64,000 nucleotides of DNA, taken from Tricholoma matsutake. Lineage: Eukaryota; Basidiomycota; Agaricomycetes; Agaricales; Tricholomataceae. Location: the NCBI GenBank assembly GCA_026075535.2, contig AP026540.1:7130001-7194000 (forward strand), read 5' to 3'. Below the pieces are notes generated by a model. That model saw only the letters and a program-made list of their open reading frames with translations, made no database searches and was not told the DNA's origin. Shown here in pieces: positions 56,371 through 64,000 of the stretch. A program made the position numbers and the translations under genes. How positions within the stretch are numbered: position 1 is the first letter of the stretch; each line of letters begins with the position of its first letter.

Positions 56371-56660
56371 TAGTGTTGCCACAGCTTAAGCTGACTTAAG
56401 CCGAAATTTTTTGCTATCTTGGGAAATAAATTATGTAAAATTACCAAAATCTTTGAGGAGCTAGATCCCATCAAAAGCCGAGGGGTCTCCTGCCAACTCT
56501 AAGCGATTGGAGAAGCCATTTCTGAGATATTTAAATGGCTTTGAAACAGCTCTAAAATGGCTTGGCTTGAGCTATTTCAAAGCCACTTAAATATCTTGGG
56601 AGTGACTGCTCTGATTGCTTAGAGTTGGCAGTAGACCCCTTGGCTTTTGATGGGATCTAC
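56371..56660. mobile_element. hAT-3-like foldback (TAGTGTTGCC end plus long inverted repeat)
   Basis: The left terminus TAGTGTTGCCACAGC matches the complement of the fragment end at 26177-26186. Nearly all of 56463-56659 is one imperfect palindrome with arms of about 90 bp (AGATCCCATCAAAAGCC.. against ..GGCTTTTGATGGGATCT). No right TIR was found, so it may be truncated by the next element. Confidence 0.55.
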
Positions 56661-56672
56661 TATCACTTACCG

Positions 56673-57314
56673 AGTGTTTCACCACAATTTACTGATTACT
56701 AAATTACACCACATCGACTACAAAATTATACTGATGGCATACATGGTTCAAAAGATAGGCTTCATTGCTTCCAGAAAATCTAATTATCTCAATGAAAGGT
56801 GAAGATGAAGCAACAACAAGCCCCCATGTCAAAAAGTACCTAGTCTTTCACCACCATGTCACGCAAAAGTAATGCCTTTGATGGCAGAATTCTGTGATCC
56901 GACGTTGGCATCTGACAAGCCAAAGTACGTCTTAGTAAAAACATTTGTTGATCAAGTTTGCCCAAAATAGCACACTTGTCAGTGTTTAAATTCTGTCCAT
57001 GAAATGTCATGGTGAGCCAGAAAGCCAAAAACTGCTCCATGATCATGGTACAACTACTCTCAGTCTATGGGAAATGGATATCATTGCTTTGAGAAAAAAA
57101 ATGGGAAGGATCGGTTCACTCCTCATATCTCAATGTCAGAAATATGTGATTCACCCCTCATAATGTAGCTTTTACCAACCTCGACCTCAACCAAAAATCA
57201 GGGAAAAATCAGAGGAATGTTTTTAATACTTATAACCTCTCAGATCGTCAATTTGAAGATGGTTGCAGATGTTTTGGGGCTTAGAAAGTGTTATCAGTGT
57301 GGTGGTGAAACACT
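56673..57314. mobile_element. Candidate TIR element (642 bp), superfamily unknown
   Basis: AGTGTTTCACCAC at 56673-56685 is perfectly inverted at 57302-57314, and similarity continues inward (CTGATTA against CTGATAA). No convincing target duplication. The antisense 68-aa frame at 56840-57046 has no recognised domain. Confidence 0.45.
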
Positions 57315-57319
57315 AGTAC

Positions 57320-57746
57320 CTATAAGGGCAACCTAAGCCTCTAGCAAAGGGAAATCCGAAGTTAAAATTATACTACATAATACAGGCATTGGGGGCGCAC
57401 CTAGCAAAGGGAAATCCGAAGAGAAAACTCTAAGGATCCCCTTGCTGATGCCCAGTATATGTGAAGACAACAAAAATCAAATATAACCTAAAAATAGAAA
57501 AAGGCGGAGATAGGCGGATCAAGGCCGCCGAATGACATCATACCAAGGGGTATGTGTCGGAAGGGGTACTCCGCCTCTAAATATAAAAGTGTCAACATAT
57601 ACAAACATGATAGCAAGGGAAAATTAGTAATAAAATCCGGAAAAATCATAGAAAATGAAGAATAGAAGGAAATGAGATGGGGAAAAATATGGGACGAACA
57701 TAAAAAATAGGAAAAACACACAGGGCACCCCCTTAGTCCCCTTACA
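57320..57746 (-). repeat. 3' LTR of family A complete copy
   Basis: Identical to 62941-63367 except for one CpG-context transition. Confidence 0.95.
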
Positions 57747-57760
57747 TCACCCCCTCTCTA
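57747..57760 (-). promoter_or_regulatory. Polypurine tract of family A
   Basis: AGAGAGGGGGTGA on the coding strand abuts the TGTAAGGGG start of the 3' LTR and overlaps the last codon of pol. Confidence 0.75.
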
Positions 57761-60700
57761 AGATGCATCGCCCCGATGCATTCGAAATCGTATACGACCA
57801 AAGTCCGTGACTTGAATGCGACGCGGTGCAGCAGTGTGCCATCGGTGGAATTCCTTGATTAACCGAGGGGCATTTACGTCAGACTCTTCGACCCATGAGT
57901 TCTCCTCATACCCATAACCCTTCCAATGTACCAAATACTGGAGTTTTCCTCGACGCAAACGGCTGTCCAAGATTGACTCGACTTCATATTGGGGTTCTCC
58001 CTCGATCACTGTAGGTGGTGGTGGTGGGTGTGAATGGCATCCCGGGAACGGATCTGGGGGAGCTGGAAGCAATTTGACGACATGGAAGACGGGATGGAGT
58101 CTGGACATGGAGGCTGGGAGGCGTAGACGATAGGCATGTGTTCCAACGCACTTGACAATGGGGAAAGGTCCCAAGAAGCGATGAGCGAGTTTCTTGGATG
58201 GACGTGTAGTGGAGATGTCACTGGAGTCAAGATAAACTCGATCACCAACCTTGTACTGAGGGGTTGGGGAGTGGCGCTGGTTGTAAAATCGCGCCATGTC
58301 GTCCTTCGCCTTTGCTAAGGCTGCCCTTGCCTCCTCCAAGCTATCCCTCATGCATTCTGTGAACTCATTCACTGTCTCGATGTGTGAGGGAGTTTGGCGA
58401 GGTTCAAATCCCATGCGTGGATGTCGTCCAGTGTCTAAGAGGAAAGGGGTCTGTTGAGTGGAAGCATGGACATGGTTGTTGTACCCAAACTCGGCCAAAG
58501 GAAGGAGATCATCCCAATCGTCCTGGCATTCATTGACAAAGAGGCGGATGTACTGCTCCAGTTCCTGGTTGACTCGCTCCGTCTGGCCATCAGTTTGTGG
58601 GTGATAAGCAGTTGAAGCGAGGAGTTTGATCCCCAGGAGTCGGTACAACTCACGAGTGAACTCTGCCATGAACTGAGGGCCACGATCCGAGAGGAAGGCA
58701 CCAGGAAGTCCATGTAACTTCCACACGTGGTGGAGGTAGAGTCGAGCGGCACCTAGGGCACTGACAGTGGTGTGAGTGGGAATGAAGTGAGCGCGTTTTC
58801 CCACTGAGTCAACTGTGCACATCACCGCATCAAACCCATTTGACTCTGGCAATTCCACCACAAAGTCGATGCTGACGACATCCCAACGACTCTCTGGAAC
58901 AGGAAGAGGGTGTAGCTCACCAATAGGCTTGCGACGAGGGACCTTGGTGCATAAGCAAAGGTCACAAGTGCGACAATACTGACCAATGAGCCGTGACATT
59001 TGTGGCCACCAATAGTTCCGTGAGGTGAGCTCCAAGGTCTTCCAGTGTCCGGGGTGGCCAGCAATCTGTGAGTCATGGTGTTGGGATATGATGTGCCGGC
59101 GAAGGTCTGGGTCATTGGGAACATAGATGCGATCCCTGAAATACAACAAGTCCTCCTTTTCAGCCCACTCTGCCGCACGTAAGGAAAGGGTCGATCCCTT
59201 CCTCAGTTCTTTAACAGCTCGGGCGACAACATCCTCATGTAAACTGCTACGGTTTGCACGACGAATGTCACGTAGAATGTCCCGCTCCTCGCCCTGGGGT
59301 ACGATGCCTTCCAGTGCCCGAATGGTGAACAGGTCTGGCTGCAACAGCACAATGTTTTGGTTGTCACTGCTGCCATCCCCATGGTCTGCACGTCGGGATA
59401 GGGCATCGGTCTTCCCCATGCTGCGACCCGGACAGTGGTGCAAGGAGAAGTCGAATCTAGATAGATACAGGGACCAACGAGCTTGACGACGGTTCAATTT
59501 CTTGGCCGTCATGAAGTACTCGAGGTTCTTGTGATCCGTCCAAATTTCCACCTTGTGTTGGGCACCCTCGAGGAAGTGTCGCCACTCCTCAAGCGCACGC
59601 ATTATCGCCAACATCTCCTTGTCATGGATCTCGTAGTTTCTCTCTACAGCACTAAGGCTTTTGGAGTAGAACGCAACAGGATGCCACTTCTGGTCCTCTG
59701 GAGACTGCTGAGACAACACAGCGCCCGTCGCAAAGTCAGAACTGTCGGCTTCTACACGAAAAGGACGCGAATCGTCAGCAAAGGTAAGGATCGGAGCGGA
59801 AGTGACCATCTCCTTAAGCTTTTCGAACGCCTCCTGTTGTGCATTATCCCACCTCCATGCCTCCTTTCCTGTCAAGTCAAACAGCGGTCGTGCATGATGT
59901 GAGAAATCCTTGATAAAACACCGATAAAAATTGATGAAGCCCAGGAAAGACTGCACCTCCTTCTTGTTCGTGGGCGTAGGCCAAGCTGTGACCCCATTTA
60001 CCTTAATAGGATCCATCTCCACTTGACCCTCCGAGATAATCAGGCCGAGGTACTTGATCTTGGTCCTTTCGAACTCGCATTTGTCCTGACGAAGGTAGAG
60101 TTTGTACCGTCGAAGTCGCTCTAGGACGAGGCGCGTGATGCGACGGTGCTCTTCAACCGTGCGAGTGAAGATGAGGATGTCGTCGAGATAGATGCAGACA
60201 ACACCTTCGAGGATGAGGTCATGGAAGATGTCGTTCATCATGGTCTGAAAGGTGGCAGGGCTATTAGTAAGGCCAAAGAACATGACAAGCGGTTCAAAAA
60301 GACCATGGTTGGTACGAAAGGCTGCCTTCCACTCATCTCCCTCCTTTATCCTCACATTATTATAGCCCCAACAGACATCGAGCTTGGTGAAGTATCGGGC
60401 TCCACGGAGCTGGTTTACGAGTTCAGAGATGAGGGGTAGTGGGTAGCGATTTTTGACCGTGATGTTGTTGAGTCTTCTGTAGTCTTGAACTGGTCGAAGT
60501 GAGCCATCCTTCTTCTTGACAAAGAAAAAGGGAGAGGCCATGGGTGACTTCGATGGTCGAATACGTCCAGAGGCCAGGTGCTCGTCGATGAACTGGTCAA
60601 GCTGCCATTGTTCCTCCGGAGAGAGAGGATAGACCTTGCAGGATGAAGGGGTTGCGCTGGGGGTGAGTTCAATCGCGTGATCCCATGGCTTACGCGCAGG

Positions 60701-61660
60701 AAGAGAGTCGAATGACTCCTTGGAGAACACGTCTTCAAACTCATGGAGATGAGGGAGTAAGGAGTTAGTAGAGGATTTAGCAGCGTTGTTTTTGTGGAAG
60801 GCCTCGGCGAGGCGTTGGGATATGTTCGATGTGGCACACACCTCATGCGATGAGTGAATCGCAGTGTAGAAGATCCGATCACCCTCCTCCACTTCCTCTG
60901 GGTCCTCATCATCATCATCCGAGTCCGGCATTAGATCAGGAACCCCTTCCAATTCTACTTCAGGTATAGGCAGGGGTCCAGCATGACACTTCTGAGTTCG
61001 TCGTATTGCCGCCTTCTGTCCACGACGTTCTTGCCTGGCTTCTGTGAAACACGTCCGACAGCGGGATGGACATCGGCTCATGGTAACCTCCCCGGTGCGC
61101 CAGTCGACCTCTGGGTTATGGTCTCGAAGCCATGGATATCCCAAAATCGCCTTTTGCTTTCCTAATTGAGTGACAGCAAAAAGGGCACGCTCACTATGAT
61201 CTTTGTAACGGAGAACCAGGTCTGCAACCTCTCGGATGGCACCAGCTTCATTTGGGGATCCATCCACGTTATATACAGGTATCGGACGTGAGAGTGAGCG
61301 AGTATTTAGACGATGTTGTTGTACCAGATGGGAATCGATGAAGAGACCAGTCGCACCAGAGTCCAGGAGCGCAGAGACACTGAGTATCTGTCCAGTGTCG
61401 GTCGTCTGCAGTTCGATGGCTAGGTTTAAGGAATGTGCAGAGGGAGTGGATGCCACAATATACTTGCGTGGTAGTTTACGCTCCCATGATTTAATTTTGG
61501 GACGTGGAGTAGAAGGAGAGATGGGGAGAGCAGGTACGTCTTTAGCCAACTTCGAAGGGTCAGAGAGGGGAGCAGTCACAGAAATGGATTCATTCTCCAG
61601 GGATTCAACTGACAAGACTTCAAAGCGGTTATGGACAGGCAGTGAGGGCGTACAATTCAC
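57758..61660 (-). CDS. pol: Family A Pol polyprotein (1300 aa, intact)
   Basis: The aspartic protease active site is DSGAT at 100-104. RT holds the polymerase box YLDD at 491-494 (LEGVVCIYLDDILIF), and RNase H spans about 636-750 (RVEADSSDFATGAV). Integrase has an HHCC zinc region (HHDSQIAGHPGHWKT, CRTCDLC), the first Asp in VVSIDFV, the second in LSDRGPQF and the Glu in DGQTERVNQELE. A C-terminal chromodomain (VESILDSRLRRGKLQYLVHW, YGYEENSW) ends the protein. The frame has no conventional ATG near its 5' end; it is open for about 13 codons upstream of 61660 and overlaps gag in the -1 frame, so expression probably needs frameshifting. All catalytic residues checked are present. Confidence 0.95.
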   Translation of the reverse strand: MNCTPSLPVHNRFEVLSVESLENESISVTAPLSDPSKLAKDVPALPISPSTPRPKIKSWERKLPRKYIVASTPSAHSLNLAIELQTTDTGQILSVSALLDSGATGLFIDSHLVQQHRLNTRSLSRPIPVYNVDGSPNEAGAIREVADLVLRYKDHSERALFAVTQLGKQKAILGYPWLRDHNPEVDWRTGEVTMSRCPSRCRTCFTEARQERRGQKAAIRRTQKCHAGPLPIPEVELEGVPDLMPDSDDDDEDPEEVEEGDRIFYTAIHSSHEVCATSNISQRLAEAFHKNNAAKSSTNSLLPHLHEFEDVFSKESFDSLPARKPWDHAIELTPSATPSSCKVYPLSPEEQWQLDQFIDEHLASGRIRPSKSPMASPFFFVKKKDGSLRPVQDYRRLNNITVKNRYPLPLISELVNQLRGARYFTKLDVCWGYNNVRIKEGDEWKAAFRTNHGLFEPLVMFFGLTNSPATFQTMMNDIFHDLILEGVVCIYLDDILIFTRTVEEHRRITRLVLERLRRYKLYLRQDKCEFERTKIKYLGLIISEGQVEMDPIKVNGVTAWPTPTNKKEVQSFLGFINFYRCFIKDFSHHARPLFDLTGKEAWRWDNAQQEAFEKLKEMVTSAPILTFADDSRPFRVEADSSDFATGAVLSQQSPEDQKWHPVAFYSKSLSAVERNYEIHDKEMLAIMRALEEWRHFLEGAQHKVEIWTDHKNLEYFMTAKKLNRRQARWSLYLSRFDFSLHHCPGRSMGKTDALSRRADHGDGSSDNQNIVLLQPDLFTIRALEGIVPQGEERDILRDIRRANRSSLHEDVVARAVKELRKGSTLSLRAAEWAEKEDLLYFRDRIYVPNDPDLRRHIISQHHDSQIAGHPGHWKTLELTSRNYWWPQMSRLIGQYCRTCDLCLCTKVPRRKPIGELHPLPVPESRWDVVSIDFVVELPESNGFDAVMCTVDSVGKRAHFIPTHTTVSALGAARLYLHHVWKLHGLPGAFLSDRGPQFMAEFTRELYRLLGIKLLASTAYHPQTDGQTERVNQELEQYIRLFVNECQDDWDDLLPLAEFGYNNHVHASTQQTPFLLDTGRHPRMGFEPRQTPSHIETVNEFTECMRDSLEEARAALAKAKDDMARFYNQRHSPTPQYKVGDRVYLDSSDISTTRPSKKLAHRFLGPFPIVKCVGTHAYRLRLPASMSRLHPVFHVVKLLPAPPDPFPGCHSHPPPPPTVIEGEPQYEVESILDSRLRRGKLQYLVHWKGYGYEENSWVEESDVNAPRLIKEFHRWHTAAPRRIQVTDFGRIRFRMHRGDAS

Positions 61661-62775
61661 TCGCTGCGAATAGGAAAATCCTGCTCCTCTACAACTTCCA
61701 GCTTAACCTCCTCTGCAACTTGATCCTTCGCTTCCTCAACATCTACAAGTGCCAACAGATCTTGCAGGAGTTCATCTCATCCCTCGGGGGTGAGCATGCG
61801 GATATCCTGACGATGGGGACACGCTCCAGCCCTGTGTCCAGGTTCCCCACAACGGTAGCAGAGATCCAACTTACGTGCACGGCTGCAGGCTGCATCAACA
61901 TCCATTGGTACTGGGACATTGACGGCTGGTGTGGGAGTTTGACGAGCAGGAATGGGGTTAGGGCGGGGGAGGCTTCGATTGAAGGTGTAGGGTGTATGAG
62001 TGGTAGTTGGAGCACGGAATGCAGCATTAAACGCCGCATTTGTGAGTCGGTTCTCGTCACAGAGTGAAGCAGCTTCATACCAAGCAAGGATATCATCGTC
62101 CGCTGGGCGCCCTTCCAACATCTGTGCAATCTGGTCCTGAATTTCTCGGTTGAGTCCCCGTCGGAACTTCACCACCACTGGTAACCCACTCCCATACCCT
62201 GCCATGTCCACCAAATCCTTGAACTCATCGATATAGTCGTCCACGGATCGACGTCCCTGGTGGTAAGTGGATGACTCAAGTCGTGTCACTGCTCGGTGGC
62301 GTTCATTGAGGGGGCAGAAGTGGCGTACGAACTCAGCTCGAAAGTCACCCCAAGTGGAGAAAGGTAGAGAACTGAGTTCTTTAGTTTGACGTAGGATACG
62401 GTCCACATAGAGATAGGCGCGTTCAGATTTCATGTATGTGAAGGCCCAATAAATTTTTGCAGCCTCATCGACGAATTGATGCGACTGGAGACTAATGTAT
62501 AACTCACAGGAATTAAGGAATGCACGTCCCTGCGCACGTGCACCATTAAATTCGGCGGGGGGGGACGGTTTGATCTGGGCACGTTCCTTAGTGGACACGT
62601 TTGGCAAAACATCGTTGTTGGGTGCGCTTGGAGTCGTGAAGGGGGAACTATTAGTCGTAGGGTTAGCCTGGAGGGTCCTAACGAAGTTTTCAATCGTAGA
62701 TTTAAGCGAGTCGATTTGCGCACGCATTCCGGAAACGTCGCTTTCAAGCGCGTCGAAGCGTTCTGATGCGTCCAT
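61657..62775 (-). pseudogene. gag: Family A gag with one premature stop
   Basis: The open part (61777-62775, 332 aa) is almost identical to the 372-aa gag at 1122-2240, including the CCHC knuckle. It ends at a TGA where copy 1 has CGA (Arg in EGRDELL), a single C to T change at a CpG site. The 40 residues downstream, which include the gag/pol overlap, remain readable. Loss of this tail also removes the frameshift window from the normal reading path. Confidence 0.88.
61675..61681 (-). promoter_or_regulatory. Candidate -1 frameshift heptamer, complete copy
   Basis: The same G GAT TTT heptamer in gag frame as in copy 1. The overlap and spacing to the gag stop are unchanged. Confidence 0.4.
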
Positions 62776-62929
62776 GTCGCTAGGGAGCGCGTTTGGCGAA
62801 AATGGCGGCGCAATAAAGGCGAGAGTATCTGGAACGGTGTGTAGGGACTCTGTGGAGCTTTGGGAAGCGTCGTCCAGTCCATACCTGCCTATTTTGGGCA
62901 GCGCGTTCGCGATTTTCGGGCCTTAGGGG

Positions 62930-62940
62930 AGAGTTTTCTA
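62930..62940 (-). promoter_or_regulatory. Self-complementary primer-binding site, complete copy
   Basis: TAGAAAACTCT next to the 5' LTR; its 10-nt core pairs with AGAGTTTTCT at 63052-63043 in the LTR, as in copy 1. Confidence 0.65.
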
Positions 62941-63367
62941 CTATAAGGGCAACCTAAGCCTCTAGCAAAGGGAAATCCGAAGTTAAAATTATACTACATA
63001 ATACAGGCATTGGGGGCGCACCTAGCAAAGGGAAATCCGAAGAGAAAACTCTAAGGATCCCCTTGCTGATGCCCAGTATATGTGAAGACGACAAAAATCA
63101 AATATAACCTAAAAATAGAAAAAGGCGGAGATAGGCGGATCAAGGCCGCCGAATGACATCATACCAAGGGGTATGTGTCGGAAGGGGTACTCCGCCTCTA
63201 AATATAAAAGTGTCAACATATACAAACATGATAGCAAGGGAAAATTAGTAATAAAATCCGGAAAAATCATAGAAAATGAAGAATAGAAGGAAATGAGATG
63301 GGGAAAAATATGGGACGAACATAAAAAATAGGAAAAACACACAGGGCACCCCCTTAGTCCCCTTACA
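62941..63367 (-). repeat. 5' LTR of family A complete copy
   Basis: 427 bp, TGTAAGGGG to CCCTTATAG on the coding strand. Partner of 57320-57746. Confidence 0.95.
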
Positions 63368-64000
63368 GATCCCATCTTGCACAACAACATCACCTGAATA
63401 CTCGCTCACTCTCGCATCCGATACGGTGTGTGCTACATCAAACATATTGCAACGCCTTGCTGAGGCCTTCCACAAAAACAATGCTGCTAAATCCTCTACT
63501 GATTCCTTGCTTCCTCATCTCCATGAGTTTGGGGACATGTTCTACAAGGAATCGTTTGACTCTCTCCCTGCATGCAAGCCATGGGATCATGCAATCAAAC
63601 TCACCCCTGGTGCAACCCCTTCATCCTGCAAGGTCTACCTGAACAACAGCAACAGCTTGACCAGTTCATCAATGACACCTGGCCTCTGGACATATTCAAC
63701 CATCGAAGTCACCCATGGCCTCTCCCTTTTTTTTTGTCAAGAAGAAGGATGGCTCACTTTGACCAGTTCAAGACTACAGAAGACTCAATGACATCACAGT
63801 CAAAAATCGCTACCCATTACCTCTCATCTCTGAACTTGTGAACCAGCTCCGTGGAGCCCAATACTTCACCAAGCTTGACATCCATTGGGGCTACAATAAT
63901 GTGAGGATAAAGGAGGGAGATGAGTGGAAGGCAGCCTTTCATACCAACCATGGTCTTTTTGAATCGCTTGTCATGTTCTTTGGCCTTACTAATAGTCCTG
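63368..64000 (+). pseudogene. Older A-like gypsy pol fragment, opposite strand (runs off window)
   Basis: The plus strand reads CATSNILQRLAEAFHKNNAAK, then HLHEFGDMF and SLPACKPWDHAI. These match family A pol from about residue 275 with more divergence, and the frame is lost near 63640 by indels. Further on it continues toward RT ([23 protein letters not shown] at about 63890, then FFGLTNSP). It belongs to a diverged relative of A and is immediately adjacent to the A 5' LTR. Confidence 0.82.

Larger units (their letters stand above)
57320..63367 (-). mobile_element. Ty3/gypsy chromovirus, family A complete copy (6.05 kb)
   Basis: It has 427-bp LTRs at both ends, a self-complementary PBS, gag, a 1300-aa open pol with protease, RT, RNase H, integrase and chromodomain, and a polypurine tract. 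The two LTRs differ at one position (the G in GACGAC, 63089, is A in the 3' LTR at 57469). Pol is uninterrupted; the only lesion seen is one TGA in gag. Chromodomains direct chromovirus integration to heterochromatin, which fits its location in a nest. Confidence 0.95.

Overview
The window comes from a filamentous basidiomycete, most likely a mushroom-forming Agaricomycete. Genes are split by many introns of about 50-60 nt with GT..AG ends, a PriA-type cysteine-rich secreted protein is present, and the transposon mix (chromovirus-type Ty3/gypsy, hAT-like MITEs, Tc1/mariner, a mushroom-type transposon ORF) fits that group. The species was not identified.

The layout is a host-gene island between two transposon nests. 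Left nest (1-31.2 kb): a minus-strand gypsy element ('B-old') has its 5' LTR at 22041-25980 and decayed gag pieces at 21613-22040, 15498-15955 and 2833-3799. Into it have gone: gypsy C (15956-21612, 5-bp target duplication GATGC); a hAT-type MITE (3800-3809 plus 14938-15497, 8-bp duplication GGAGTACC), itself split by an 11-kb plus-strand gypsy B (3810-14937) whose 3' LTR carries a Tc1/mariner (12595-14178); gypsy A copy 1 (1-2832, cut by the window edge); and, inside the B-old LTR, a hAT-like element, a solo LTR and another hAT MITE. Next come a broken C-type pol carrying a small solo LTR with a tRNA-like sequence, and a 2-kb hAT-like element inside a mushroom transposon ORF.

Host island (31.2-53.5 kb): SurE-type nucleotidase, RasGEF with an N-terminal degenerate GTPase domain, DRS1-type DEAD-box helicase, APC/C subunit 4, a bZIP factor, PIG-C/GPI2, an SVIP-like small protein, an unassigned membrane ORF, actin-related protein 1 (centractin), ribosomal protein S24, a Tic20/UPF0132-type membrane protein, a secreted protein of unknown function and a PriA-like secreted protein. 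These are housekeeping and signalling genes without an evident shared pathway; spacing is tight, with only 57 bp between the divergent SurE and RasGEF start codons.

Right nest (54.4-64 kb): a TA-flanked MITE, a gypsy LTR (E), a near-perfect foldback, a TIR-bounded 642-bp element, and a nearly intact 6-kb chromovirus A (57320-63367) whose LTRs differ at one base, followed by an older A-like pol on the opposite strand.

The most interesting signals are: a spliced antisense Zn2Cys6-like gene inside gypsy B; a tRNA-bearing solo LTR; hairpin cassettes shared by two hAT-like elements with different termini; sequence evidence that family A self-primes reverse transcription; and a consistent CGA-to-TGA pattern among the nonsense mutations in the decayed elements.
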